A DNA stretch of 64,000 nucleotides from Thermoplasmata archaeon (GCA_023256475.1 JAGDXP010000027.1:1-64000), one strand, 5' to 3'. Positions 8,335 to 17,323 are shown, numbered from the stretch's first letter. Notes: generated from the sequence alone by a model not told the origin. Numbers and translations are program-made.

Positions 8335-9696
8335 TCAAATAAGAATATTTTTCCCCTTTTCAGTCATGCTCATTATTTCAGTATAGATCAAGACAATAAT
8401 AAGGAAACCAAGGAAGGTATATGCTATAAAAGGTTTTGTTGACAATAATGAATAAACCAACACGGTGATGGAAAGAAGCTGGGCCATTGACCCTACAAAA
8501 ATTTCATTCAACCTTCTGATCATGGAATCTATGTTTATTTTTATAAGTGAAAAATTTGCAGATATGTGGATGAACAAATTTCCCATTCCAGCCATGGCAC
8601 CCAAAATAATAAATGCATGCAATGGCCCCAGTTCATAAATCATTGGGAGGGTAACAATCACGTAAAGGGTAATTGTCAACAATGATGCTGTTATGGGATT
8701 GCTATTTCTCAACAGTGAGAATACTTTTGGTATCAGATTTCGAAGTGACATTGCGTATATATTTCTTGAACTGGCTAGCATAAATGATAACACAGAAAGA
8801 ATTCCGTCATTAATTATGGCAAATAACATCACATAATAACCCCAAGGACCTACAATTCTTAATACCTCTAGAATAATGGGCACTCTAGATTCTGTAATAT
8901 CTGAAATTTGACCGTGCCAAAATAGGCCATTAAGCAATCCATAAATTACTATAGAATTCAATACTCCACCTACAATTATAACGCTTATTGCTGCCCTACC
9001 TATATTCCTCTCAGCTTTCTTGACTTCCCCGGAAACGGGTGCAATGCTCCCATAGCCCGTGGGAATACCTATTGCATAAAGTATACCTAAGAATATGGCA
9101 CCTGTTGAAATGTTGGCGTAGTATTTTGGAGAAATGGGATTATAAAAATGAAAGTTTGCATAGATTAAAGCATAGACGAAGACCACAATGAAGATTGCAA
9201 TTTCCAAAATAGCTGCAAAAATGGCATATCTTGAAGAAGGCCTTATTCCGACAATCAGAAAAGCAGAAGCCGGTATGATGGATATTATATAAGCATACCA
9301 AATATTAATGTGAAGAAGATAATTCACCAGAAAGGTAGCCCCCGCAACATAAGCGGAACCATATAAAGTTGAATAATAAGTATAAACCATTCCGGTTTCA
9401 AGACCTAACCTTTTACTTAACCCATAATATGCGTAATTGAAATAGCCACCTGTAGACGTAAATCTTTTAGCCAGGTAAGCCACGACAAGCCCATTTAGAA
9501 GCACTATAGAAGTTCCTATCAATACAATTACTGGTGCGAATTCTTTCGTCATTACTATAACTATAGTTGTGTAAGTTAAAAGGCTGAGGAATGGTGCCTG
9601 ACCCCCAATGGAAAGAAAGAATACTTCCCAGAATTCTATTTCCCTCTTGAGACCATCGTTCTTTGTGATTTCTTGCTTTTTAGCTACAGATGGCAT
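8335..9696 (-). CDS. APC-superfamily amino-acid permease
   Basis: 453 residues with about 12 membrane helices. The first-helix region (EIEFWEVFFLSIGGQAPFLS) and the GVLNSIVIYGLLNGLF, GYGSIAPVSGEVKKAERNIGRA segments match the APC fold, the last being the usual E-x3-P/A-x4-GRA loop. The substrate is not readable from the sequence. The CDF-NifX gene follows after 15 bases on the same strand, suggesting an operon. The start is ATG with no strong Shine-Dalgarno. Confidence 0.8.
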   Translation of the reverse strand: MPSVAKKQEITKNDGLKREIEFWEVFFLSIGGQAPFLSLLTYTTIVIVMTKEFAPVIVLIGTSIVLLNGLVVAYLAKRFTSTGGYFNYAYYGLSKRLGLETGMVYTYYSTLYGSAYVAGATFLVNYLLHINIWYAYIISIIPASAFLIVGIRPSSRYAIFAAILEIAIFIVVFVYALIYANFHFYNPISPKYYANISTGAIFLGILYAIGIPTGYGSIAPVSGEVKKAERNIGRAAISVIIVGGVLNSIVIYGLLNGLFWHGQISDITESRVPIILEVLRIVGPWGYYVMLFAIINDGILSVLSFMLASSRNIYAMSLRNLIPKVFSLLRNSNPITASLLTITLYVIVTLPMIYELGPLHAFIILGAMAGMGNLFIHISANFSLIKINIDSMIRRLNEIFVGSMAQLLSITVLVYSLLSTKPFIAYTFLGFLIIVLIYTEIMSMTEKGKNILI

Positions 9697-9767
9697 TGTA
9701 ATATCTCTCAGGCATAATTATATTCAGTAAATATACCTTATCTTAATTAGTTTTCATTACCACTCCG

Positions 9768-10349
9768 CTACTTACTTTTAATTGCTACCTTTAATATGGA
9801 TTTTTTCATATGTTCAAATTCTACCACATAAGTTTCTAGAATTTCCCTCGGGAAATCTTTCTCTGATAACCCGTGGGAGTTTTTCAATCTACCCATATCA
9901 TTATCATAATCAAAAATTAAGAAAGAACCCTTTTCCGAGGTGAATCCCATTATATATGGTATGGATTCAAATTTATTGCTCCAATGGTGAAAAGAAAATG
10001 TGGTAACAATTAGATCAAATTTTTCATTCACTGGTATATATCTACTGCTTCCCTGAAATATTCTAACTTTACTTTTTAATATTTCATTCTTTAATCTTTT
10101 ACTTGCTATGTTTATCATGAACATTGAGGGCTCTATGCCATATAACTGGGCATTGTGGATTTTGGAGATCTCCTTTAAGAGTTTTCCGGTACCTGATCCA
10201 ATATCTAGGATTTTAGTTGCCTCATACTTAGATATTTCTTCTGCTATTATCTTATAATACCCCTTTAGGAATGGTTCAGCAAAATATCTATAAATGTACG
10301 AGCTTATAGGTCCAAACTTTTCATCATTAGAATCGTAGTATTCATTCAT
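9768..10349 (-). CDS. Class I SAM-dependent methyltransferase
   Basis: 193 residues. Motif I, ILDIGSGTGKLLKEI, is at about residues 47-61, with a following acidic residue in GIEPS (motif II), then RYIPVNEKFDLIVTTFSFHHW (post-II/motif IV), a Methyltransf_11/25-type fold. It is cytoplasmic. The gene starts one base after the HxlR regulator stops, so the two are one transcript. The methyl acceptor is unknown; a small molecule such as a xenobiotic or quinone-like compound is possible because HxlR regulators often control such genes. Confidence 0.8.
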   Translation of the reverse strand: MNEYYDSNDEKFGPISSYIYRYFAEPFLKGYYKIIAEEISKYEATKILDIGSGTGKLLKEISKIHNAQLYGIEPSMFMINIASKRLKNEILKSKVRIFQGSSRYIPVNEKFDLIVTTFSFHHWSNKFESIPYIMGFTSEKGSFLIFDYDNDMGRLKNSHGLSEKDFPREILETYVVEFEHMKKSILKVAIKSK

Positions 10350-10350
10350 A

Positions 10351-10734
10351 TTAATTCATTAAATCCTCCGCTAGATTTTTTGAAACTTCCTCGCTACCTG
10401 TTTTGGACCATTTTTCTCCCCAATCTTTCATGCTGTTTACTATTAAGCCCAAATCTTTACCTTTCTCTGTTAGGACATAAGTTACCCTTATGGGCCTCGT
10501 ATTACTAACTACTCTCATTAATATATTCTCCTGCTCAAGAAACTTTAATTTTTCAGATAACATTCTTGATGATATTCCCTTAACGGATTTTTTCAGTTGA
10601 TTGAATCCTTTAGGCTCTGTGCAGAGGTCTCTCAATATCATGAATGTCCATGCATCCCTCAATATATACAACGTCCTTTCCACAGGACATGGCGAATTCT
10701 TTCTTGCATCTATATCGTAATGTCTCCTCTGCAT
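10351..10734 (-). CDS. HxlR-family winged-helix regulator
   Basis: 127 residues. The family hallmark is complete: CPVERTLYILRDAWTFMILRDL with a conserved N-terminal Cys, then GFNQLKKSVKGISSRMLSEKLKFLEQ as the recognition helix and YVLTEKGKDL as the wing. HxlR proteins bind as dimers and often sense electrophiles or redox change through the N-terminal Cys. It is the first gene of an operon with the methyltransferase. Two direct ACCTATAT repeats upstream are a candidate operator. Confidence 0.88.
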   Translation of the reverse strand: MQRRHYDIDARKNSPCPVERTLYILRDAWTFMILRDLCTEPKGFNQLKKSVKGISSRMLSEKLKFLEQENILMRVVSNTRPIRVTYVLTEKGKDLGLIVNSMKDWGEKWSKTGSEEVSKNLAEDLMN

Positions 10735-10737
10735 ATT

Positions 10738-10775
10738 ACCTATATTTGAACTAAGTTTAAAAGATTAACCTATAT
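10738..10775. promoter_or_regulatory. Direct-repeat candidate operator of the HxlR-methyltransferase operon
   Basis: ACCTATAT occurs at 10738-10745 and again at 10768-10775, a 30-base (about three-turn) spacing, and flanks an AT-rich TATA-like element (TTTTAAACTT on the minus strand, about 10754-10763) that lies 20-29 bases before the HxlR start codon. The rest of the 205-base gap to the next gene (10735-10939) holds no ORF or RNA gene that I can support. Confidence 0.45.
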
Positions 10776-10939
10776 ACTTCTTTATACTTGATAACAATAT
10801 TCGCGATACAATATATACTCCATTATATTTTGGAGAGAATGATTCCATTTTAGCTCAATGCGGAGTTTACCATGCTTGATAATCATTATTTAATATTTTT
10901 ATCAATAAAATGGTGCAAATCAAGATTGAATCTGTGTAT

Positions 10940-11236
10940 TCATAGAAAATCGCTTAATTTCATGCACTTCCCATCTCTATAGATTCCTCTATCTCCCTTT
11001 TCTTCGCTTTGAAACGTTAAATATCTATTATCCCTAGTAGGGATTATGTAATATTCTTTGATTTCGCCTGAGGAATTTTTCAGAACAATTTTTAATTTTG
11101 ATCCTTTACCTTTGTCATTCACAGCTTCATATTTATACAATAGAAATTTTCCGGAACACACATACTCTCTTCTTTCAGTTATTCCCCTCTTATTAATCGT
11201 TATGCAATCCTTTTCAGAAGAACTGTCTTCTTCCAT
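10940..11236 (-). CDS. Small hypothetical protein
   Basis: 98 residues from the ATG at 11236; an in-frame TTG at 11251 is open but weaker. It is hydrophilic, beta-rich, with regularly spaced charged residues (KLKIVLKNSSGEIKEYYIIPT) and two Cys pairs too far apart for a clear metal site. No family is recognised. It is divergent from the DMT transporter, with about 45 bases between the starts. Confidence 0.5.
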   Translation of the reverse strand: MEEDSSSEKDCITINKRGITERREYVCSGKFLLYKYEAVNDKGKGSKLKIVLKNSSGEIKEYYIIPTRDNRYLTFQSEEKGDRGIYRDGKCMKLSDFL

Positions 11237-11281
11237 AATAGAAATAAACAAATTTAATTAATTAAATGTTCATTGTGCAGG

Positions 11282-12136
11282 GTGGCTTATAAAAGAGATT
11301 ACTTGGATCCATTGATATTTATGACCATGGCATCATTCTGGGCCCTGAATTATTCAGTGCTAAAGCTAGCATTAAACTTTGAACCCCCCTTTGTAACTTT
11401 ATTCTTTAGAGTTCTTTTTGCCCTTATAACCTCATTGATATTTGCATTGCCTTATTCCTCATCCTTGAAATATATAAGCTTCTTGGACACTTTTGTATTG
11501 GGCTTTTTCAACATTTTTCTATTTATGGGGCTATGGTTCCTGGGTGAACAGGTGGAGCCTGCCTCGATCTCTTCTATTTTAGTGTACACTTATCCTATTA
11601 TTTCTGTGCTTCTCTCAATAGTATTCCTGAATGAGAAATTAAATCTTTCAAGGATTTTTGGCCTATTATTTGGATTTTCAGGTATTGTACTGATTGCGTT
11701 TAGGAATTTGAGAACAGGAGGATTGTTGGGAATTTTTCTACTGTTAGCTGCCGCATTGTCATGGTCAATAGGTACCACATATTTCAAAAAGCGATTGGAC
11801 AAGGTTAATGTTCATACTGTTAATTTTTTGCAATATGCTTTCGCCTTACCTTTAGTAGGGATAATCTCATTGACAGAAACCTTCAAGCCATTACAATGGC
11901 CATTCGTTTTTTATACCTTTTACATGGGATTTTTTGGAACTTCGATCGCTTACCTAATATATCTATATCTTGTGAGTAAACATGGAATTGTTAAGACAAA
12001 TCCTTATTTGTTTATGGTCCCAGTTCTGGGTACTATCTTTTCTTTACTGATCAATCATGAAGGATTAAGTGCATTTACAATTGGCGGATTAATATTGGTA
12101 GGTGTTGGAGTATACTTAAGCTTTTCTGACAGATGA
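11282..12136 (+). CDS. EamA/DMT-family transporter
   Basis: 284 residues with ten membrane helices arranged as two EamA repeats, typical of drug/metabolite exporters (10 TM). Signatures include FRVLFALITSLIFALP in the first repeat and the paired ends LNEKLNLSRIFGLLFGFSGI and GLILVGVGVYLS. I prefer the GTG at 11282: an AT-rich TATA-like stretch at 11251-11260 lies about 26 bases before it. A TTG at 11273 is also in frame. The substrate is unknown; homologues export amino acids, nucleosides or drugs. Confidence 0.8.
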   Translation: MAYKRDYLDPLIFMTMASFWALNYSVLKLALNFEPPFVTLFFRVLFALITSLIFALPYSSSLKYISFLDTFVLGFFNIFLFMGLWFLGEQVEPASISSILVYTYPIISVLLSIVFLNEKLNLSRIFGLLFGFSGIVLIAFRNLRTGGLLGIFLLLAAALSWSIGTTYFKKRLDKVNVHTVNFLQYAFALPLVGIISLTETFKPLQWPFVFYTFYMGFFGTSIAYLIYLYLVSKHGIVKTNPYLFMVPVLGTIFSLLINHEGLSAFTIGGLILVGVGVYLSFSDR

Positions 12137-12151
12137 AAAATTAGAAAAGGC

Positions 12152-12199
12152 AGATCTAAGATTTTTCAACAAAGGCCACTTCTTTCTGAACTTAGATCT
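12152..12199. repeat. Inverted repeat between convergent genes
   Basis: AGATCTAAG at 12152-12160 and its exact complement CTTAGATCT at 12191-12199 could form a 9-base-pair stem with a 30-base loop. It lies 15 bases after the DMT gene stop. It may terminate or stabilise that transcript, though archaeal termination normally relies on T-runs rather than hairpins. Confidence 0.45.
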
Positions 12200-12276
12200 C
12201 GATCTTAAAAGCTTTGGATTCAAAAGTTGATTATTTATTAATTAAAGAAAATATGAAAGAATAATTGTAGGAAAAT

Positions 12277-12324
12277 TCAGCACCGATCAATAAAGTTGAT
12301 TCCTAACTCAAAATTCGGTGTTGA
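12277..12324. repeat. Second inverted repeat in the DMT-cydB gap
   Basis: TCAGCACCGA at 12277-12286 pairs with TCGGTGTTGA at 12315-12324 (ten pairs, one of them G-U) around a 28-base loop. An overlapping alternative hairpin, ACTCAA (12306-12311) with TTGAGT (12321-12326), is mutually exclusive with it. The 279-base gap (12137-12415) has no ORF longer than about 22 codons. A structured 3' end, a small RNA or a remnant of a small mobile element are possible. Confidence 0.4.
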
Positions 12325-12415
12325 GTCTCTGGAATATTTTAACATCCTGAGATAATGCCTTATACCGTTTATTCCAAAATGAAAAACATAAAATTTTGAA
12401 AAAATATACGATGAA

Positions 12416-13537
12416 TTATAAGATTTCGCCTGCCTGATTCCTTTTATTGATGGGAAACATAATGAACGCTATATAAATTGTGGCTAAGAATGTAATAAGC
12501 ATCAAAATGAATGTTAAGATGGCGGCCTCAGGCAATATTGCAGGTATGTTGAATAACGGGTTTATTTCCTCGCTCGCGGGTATTCCACTATTCCCAATTA
12601 CTATTATATATGGATATCTGGATACATTCATTTGAATTTCGAAAAACATCATTAGGAAATAAGATAGAGCTGCCCCTATTATGGATAATGGATAAATTAG
12701 ATTCTTCAATAGCAAGCCTATGGAAAGTAGGACCATAATTATAGCCAGAACCTCACTTATGACAAGAGAATAATTACCCACCATTTGCGTGTAAATGTAC
12801 TGGGAATATGATTTGACTTCATATACAAGCCAAAGCATAAAGATTAGGGCCATCAATGAGGAAATTATTGTTATATTCCTAGATTGTTTCAAAATATGTT
12901 CTCCAAACTCACCTTTCTTTAACCTGTTATATGCATAAACCGTTACAATGAATGATGTTACGGCTATAGATATTAGCCATGTATATAGAACCAATGGGAG
13001 GTAAATGGGGTTCATGAAAACGTTTTGGCTATTAGGTACAAATAGAGTCAATCCACTTACTGTTTCTACCTTCACCCCATAAGGATAGTCAATTGTTGCG
13101 AAAATTGAGCTCATTCCCAATGGAACCAGTAATGCTCCTAGCGCCATGAATATTCCAACTACCATATGAACTCTTGAACTCATCTTGTCCCATGTATACC
13201 AATATATTGCCATAGAAACAATAGCTATCATTATTCCAACTATTGCCAAGCTAACTGGATAGAACAGGGTATCTGTCGCTGTGAATAGGAGAGAAGGCCA
13301 ATATCCTGCGAGGAAAACAGTTAGCCATGTTGCAAGAACACCGGCAAAAAGATCAACCCTTATAAGGTAGGATGTCAATTTCCTTGCGAATTCCACGTTT
13401 TCTTCCCTTCTTCCAAGTCTACCAGTTATTTCGAATATTGGTATAAGGACGGAAAGTCCCAATACCACTGTTACAAAGAAGTAATGGGCAAAGAATGTAA
13501 ATGCAATTCCTATTAAACCCCACTGGAGGTTATTCAC
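12416..13537 (-). CDS. cydB: Cytochrome bd oxidase subunit II
   Basis: 373 residues, about nine membrane helices. It begins NNLQWGLIGIAFTFFAHYFF and has the subunit II pattern, with the charged loop RLGRREENVEFARKLTSYLIRVDLFAGVLATWL early on. With CydA it forms a quinol:O2 oxidoreductase in the cytoplasmic membrane. Its GTG start overlaps the cydA stop codon (GTGA at 13534-13537), implying coupled translation. It is somewhat divergent from bacterial CydB, so assignment rests on both sequence pattern and linkage. Confidence 0.82.
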   Translation of the reverse strand: MNNLQWGLIGIAFTFFAHYFFVTVVLGLSVLIPIFEITGRLGRREENVEFARKLTSYLIRVDLFAGVLATWLTVFLAGYWPSLLFTATDTLFYPVSLAIVGIMIAIVSMAIYWYTWDKMSSRVHMVVGIFMALGALLVPLGMSSIFATIDYPYGVKVETVSGLTLFVPNSQNVFMNPIYLPLVLYTWLISIAVTSFIVTVYAYNRLKKGEFGEHILKQSRNITIISSLMALIFMLWLVYEVKSYSQYIYTQMVGNYSLVISEVLAIIMVLLSIGLLLKNLIYPLSIIGAALSYFLMMFFEIQMNVSRYPYIIVIGNSGIPASEEINPLFNIPAILPEAAILTFILMLITFLATIYIAFIMFPINKRNQAGEIL

Positions 13538-15060
13538 CTTACCACCCCATTATATTTTTTAAACCCTTTTAAATAAATCAAATAAAATCCCCAGAGACCT
13601 GCAAAGAGAATTGCCAATTCCATCAGCATAATCATTATTGTAAACCATATAGTGATTGGATGGGGCGTTACAACTTCTGGATAAGTGACAAGGCCATAGA
13701 TCGTCCATGGATGCCTGCCCATTTCCCTAGCTGCCCATCCTGAGATTGATGCAACAGCTCCTGAAAATGCTCCTAAGAATGATGCATATACCAAGAATTG
13801 TTCCGTATTTCTTCTGAATATTGCCCTTATGATCCTGTCAATGAATTTAACATAGAGACCAAAGTATGCCACAGCCAGTATGAATAGAACAACACCGAGT
13901 ATTACCATGGTATAATAGAAGAAATGTATCCATGGACCATAAGTGATGCTGGCCTGAATAGTCATCTGAGCATATGGATTATTTGCCCCAGGGAGGGATT
14001 CCAGATATTCATATCCTCTGAAGTAATGGTTAAAGTTTCCATATAAGAGGAAGCTCAATATTGGATCGTAGCCACCCCTTGGCCCAATTCCTTCTGATGC
14101 ATAAAATATATTTCTCTGGAACAAGTATAACAGCCTTCCCTGCTGGTCCCCTGCGATTGGTTGAAGTATGGAAGCAATTGCACCCACTCCAAAAGTAACT
14201 TTCAATGCTTTTAAGTTATAATCGTATTTTCCATACCCTTTAATTATCTTGTATGAAACATATGAAGCAGCTATGAAGGATGTATCTATTGTTGCTGCAA
14301 GTAAATTATGCACATAAGTAATGACTGCTTCAGGGTTTACTATAGCTATCCAAGGATCTGTGGTGAACGGTGATAACAATTGAAACGCATTGGGAGATGC
14401 CAGTACTATAGATCCATAATTTGATAGTGCACCAGCCAATATTCCCAGTGATTTAGAGTTTACAACATCTGGTCCCAAAGTTGGAACCCATGGCAGTATA
14501 TTTTGACCAACAAAATTACCTGTTCCCCATGGAACCTGCATCCATGCATTAACGGCAAGAATCATATATGCGGACAGGTTTGATCCAAAAAGCACTCCGA
14601 AGCCTAATAGCATATGAATTATTCTATGATTTTTGAGAATATCAAAAGTAGTGAGATAGGTACCTATAAGGACTATTTCAATTATGAATGCGTAAAGCTC
14701 AATAATTAGCGGGGCAGCAGCCATGGATGCTATTAGTGCAATGGATCCAGACCATATGACCACTAAGCCAAATTCAACTAAGGTACCGGTTACTGCACCT
14801 GCAGCGAAGCTTATTCCCCATATCTTTGATGCATTCTTCGCCAACTTGAAATAATCATTGTCCTTCTTTATGGTGCCTATAGCCTCAAAAGTTAATACCA
14901 CTATTGGAAAGCCCACCGCAAATATAAGAAATAAAGCATGAACGTAAATCCCAAGAATGGTCATGTATTCGGCCAGATTAGCATTTGCCCATGCTGAAGA
15001 TAAATCCAACGGGACTTTATTCAGGGGCAATAATTGCGGAATAACCATGGAATCTAGCAT
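13534..15060 (-). CDS. cydA: Cytochrome bd oxidase subunit I
   Basis: 508 residues from the ATG at 15060; an in-frame TTG at 15099 is open. Membrane oxidase subunit that holds the haems. Visible signatures are YVHALFLIFAVG (first-helix His), AFIIEIVLIGTYLTTFD (conserved Glu of the proton path), AVNAWMQVPWG, VHNLLAAT (haem His), IAGDQQGR followed by FQRNIFYASEG in place of the usual QPxKxAAxEG, TMVILG (haem Met) and GRHPW. The quinol loop is short, as in CIO-type enzymes. A TATA-like element at about 15076-15085 could give it a promoter of its own, though it also follows glpD by 84 bases. Confidence 0.88.
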   Translation of the reverse strand: MLDSMVIPQLLPLNKVPLDLSSAWANANLAEYMTILGIYVHALFLIFAVGFPIVVLTFEAIGTIKKDNDYFKLAKNASKIWGISFAAGAVTGTLVEFGLVVIWSGSIALIASMAAAPLIIELYAFIIEIVLIGTYLTTFDILKNHRIIHMLLGFGVLFGSNLSAYMILAVNAWMQVPWGTGNFVGQNILPWVPTLGPDVVNSKSLGILAGALSNYGSIVLASPNAFQLLSPFTTDPWIAIVNPEAVITYVHNLLAATIDTSFIAASYVSYKIIKGYGKYDYNLKALKVTFGVGAIASILQPIAGDQQGRLLYLFQRNIFYASEGIGPRGGYDPILSFLLYGNFNHYFRGYEYLESLPGANNPYAQMTIQASITYGPWIHFFYYTMVILGVVLFILAVAYFGLYVKFIDRIIRAIFRRNTEQFLVYASFLGAFSGAVASISGWAAREMGRHPWTIYGLVTYPEVVTPHPITIWFTIMIMLMELAILFAGLWGFYLIYLKGFKKYNGVVR

Positions 15061-15144
15061 GAACAATGATTCGTATCTATAAATATGAAAATTGTTCAAA
15101 TTTAGGGGAATTTAATTTTTTTAAATTTCAGGGACCCTAAATAA

Positions 15145-16497
15145 TTATTTAGATCTGTATTCCCTGAGTTTTTCGTCTATCAGGCTTTTTAAACTTTCGC
15201 CACCATCTTTTTTAAAAAAGAATAAACCGAGTCGTCTTTTTATAATATCCTCTGTATATAAAGGCATTTCATATCTTATTACTTGGTCTAGCAATGTTTC
15301 AATTGTTCCCGGGCTATTTCTCTGATATAATATCTGCGGAAGTCCTTTGGTATATATCTTTCTCCCCAATAATCTTTCGATGTATTTAGCAGAATGCCTC
15401 GCTGCATTTCTGTAATTTGTGATTTTAACTCCCATGATAGAAACCATTCTCCTATCAATTTCTATATGAAAATCTCTGGTAACTCTGCCTGGTGAATTTC
15501 CCCTTCCATAAAGAGGCCTTATACCTGCATATCCTCTTAGAATATCTTCTTCCTTTAGATCTGGTATTATCCTCTTTGCAGATCTGAAAATATAATCTCT
15601 GTCCTCGTCATCAATAGAGAATTCATTTGGAGAATCAACGAATTTATCAGTCGTACCAATTATTAGAGTTTCGTCCCTAGGTATAATGAACATTTGCCTT
15701 CCATCTATATGAGACTTAAATGCTATGGGATTTTTAATATACCCCTTGTTTTCCACTATTACATGAGATCCCTTGGATAATTTTAAATTGCTTATTTTTT
15801 TACCTGTATACATTTTAAGCGTTTCATTTACCCAAGGACCTGTGGCATTAATAACTATTTTGCAGATTGCCTTACCTGAAGTCCCAGACACCTTATCTAA
15901 TATTTTTACCTCCACTTGGTTAGCTTCCTTATCATTGATTTCTGTCACCTCTGCATAATTAATAGCTTTTGAACCATTCATTGCACCTGATACTATGTTT
16001 GAAATGGTTAGATAGGCATCATCTGATACCGCGTCGGTATACGTAAAATACCCCTTGAATCCCTTGTAACTGTATTTATCCCTATACATTTTTGGAATTC
16101 TAAGCTTTCCACCAATAATTTCATATAGGAACAAACCGAACCTTATGGTCATTGGATTCCAGGAGTAGTTATCTATGAGAATGTTGAATTCCTTCTCTTC
16201 TACGAAATTTGTATTTTTAACTAAATAGTTTCTCTCGCGCAGCAGCTCTCTTGTTAATAGTATATGCCCCTGCTGCAGATATCTGATCCCGCCATGAATG
16301 AGTTTTGATGAATAACTTGATGTTCCAGATGCAAAATCACCCTTGTCCACAAGCAATGTTGAGATGCCATTGGCTGAAAGAAGATTGAATATTCCAGCAC
16401 CTGCAATGCCACCACCTATTACGCAAGCATCAAAATATTTGCCATTTAATCCATGAACAATTATCTCTCTGGTTTTAAGTGAAAAATCTAGCTCCAT
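15145..16497 (-). CDS. glpD: FAD-dependent glycerol-3-phosphate dehydrogenase
   Basis: 450 residues. The N-terminal dinucleotide-binding motif CVIGGGIAGAGIFNLLSANG is followed by LLVDKGDFASGTSSYSSKLIHGGIRYL, the GlpA/GlpD signature. The C-terminal part has GYAGIRPLYG and NYRNAARHSAKY. It oxidises sn-glycerol-3-phosphate to dihydroxyacetone phosphate and passes electrons to membrane quinone. I choose the ATG at 16497: GGTGAT at 16501-16506 lies three bases before it and overlaps the upstream GDPD stop codon, so the two are translationally coupled. cydAB follow on the same strand. It is shorter than E. coli GlpD and lacks an obvious Cys-rich GlpA tail. Confidence 0.9.
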   Translation of the reverse strand: MELDFSLKTREIIVHGLNGKYFDACVIGGGIAGAGIFNLLSANGISTLLVDKGDFASGTSSYSSKLIHGGIRYLQQGHILLTRELLRERNYLVKNTNFVEEKEFNILIDNYSWNPMTIRFGLFLYEIIGGKLRIPKMYRDKYSYKGFKGYFTYTDAVSDDAYLTISNIVSGAMNGSKAINYAEVTEINDKEANQVEVKILDKVSGTSGKAICKIVINATGPWVNETLKMYTGKKISNLKLSKGSHVIVENKGYIKNPIAFKSHIDGRQMFIIPRDETLIIGTTDKFVDSPNEFSIDDEDRDYIFRSAKRIIPDLKEEDILRGYAGIRPLYGRGNSPGRVTRDFHIEIDRRMVSIMGVKITNYRNAARHSAKYIERLLGRKIYTKGLPQILYQRNSPGTIETLLDQVIRYEMPLYTEDIIKRRLGLFFFKKDGGESLKSLIDEKLREYRSK

Positions 16498-16500
16498 TAT

Positions 16501-16506
16501 ATCACC
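16501..16506 (-). promoter_or_regulatory. Shine-Dalgarno deciding the glpD start
   Basis: On the minus strand GGTGAT here is complementary to the 16S rRNA 3' end and stands three bases before the ATG at 16497. It covers the TGA stop of the GDPD gene (16504-16502), which points to reinitiation or coupled translation and argues against the upstream ATG at 16515. Confidence 0.6.
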
Positions 16507-17209
16507 TGTATTCATTTAGAATGTCAACCCTGTCAGAGATGACACCGGCATAAGCCTTTTCTTTTAGTAGTATGAATAAACCTGGATCATTAACAACCCA
16601 TGGTATGATTTTGCTTCTCTCATAAACATCCAATATTGACAATAAATTTACTTCTGGCAAGACTAACCCTATCTTTTGTAAGTAAAATTCAACATTTCGC
16701 ATTCCCAGCATTGCAATGGATTCCGAATCCATATCTAATCCGTACGTATATTGTGGCCATTTTTCCTTACAATATATTAGAGGTAATGGATCAAAAGAAA
16801 TTATTGTGTCCCTTCTTCCGTAAGTAAGGGATAGTGATATCACCTTATCTACCAAATCTGGATAAAACCTCCTCCCTTTTTCATCCATGGTCTTTAACTC
16901 AACATATAGTTTAACATCTATATGTCTAAACACATCTTCAAGGGTAGGAATCCCATAATCCTTTCCTGGAAATTTTAACCTCTTTATTTCCTCCCATGTA
17001 AGGTCATATATGAATTCCCCCATATGAAATAGCCTTCTGAGATCATAATCATGAAACACCAAAAGCTCACCATCTTTTGATTCATGAACATCCAGTTCTA
17101 TGGCATCAGCACCATTGGTCAAAGCGTCCTTGAAAGCTGGTATTGTATTTTCTATGTTGTTCAGTGCCAAACCACGATGTGCTATAATTTCCACATAACC
17201 GGAAGCCAT
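16502..17209 (-). CDS. Glycerophosphodiester phosphodiesterase
   Basis: 235 residues, a GDPD TIM barrel. Catalytic signatures: IIAHRGLALNNIENTIPAF (HRG and EN) near the N-terminus, GADAIELDVHESKDGELLVFHD (metal-binding E-x-D and the catalytic His), VKLYVELKT, and a late VNDPGLF. It hydrolyses glycerophosphodiesters to glycerol-3-phosphate and an alcohol. There is no signal peptide, so it should be cytoplasmic. I prefer the ATG at 17209 because a TATA-like box (TAGTATAATT, minus strand, about 17231-17242) lies 22-33 bases before it; an ATG at 17263 is also in frame. It is the first gene of the glpD-coupled unit. Confidence 0.88.
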   Translation of the reverse strand: MASGYVEIIAHRGLALNNIENTIPAFKDALTNGADAIELDVHESKDGELLVFHDYDLRRLFHMGEFIYDLTWEEIKRLKFPGKDYGIPTLEDVFRHIDVKLYVELKTMDEKGRRFYPDLVDKVISLSLTYGRRDTIISFDPLPLIYCKEKWPQYTYGLDMDSESIAMLGMRNVEFYLQKIGLVLPEVNLLSILDVYERSKIIPWVVNDPGLFILLKEKAYAGVISDRVDILNEYR

Positions 17210-17323
17210 ATTACCATATTTATTATTCGCAATTATACTACTAATCTGGAAATTCCATTTCAAATTCGGAATGTTTGTTCCTATCCTAGCAAAAATTATA
17301 AATTCCGCGCCTATACTTACAAT

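Noticed and set aside
17084-17323. In-frame N-terminal extension of the membrane PLD-like gene
   Set aside because: It lies antisense to the GDPD coding region and has a Cys/Tyr-rich unstructured translation. A TATA-like box and a normal membrane-anchor start support the ATG at 17324.
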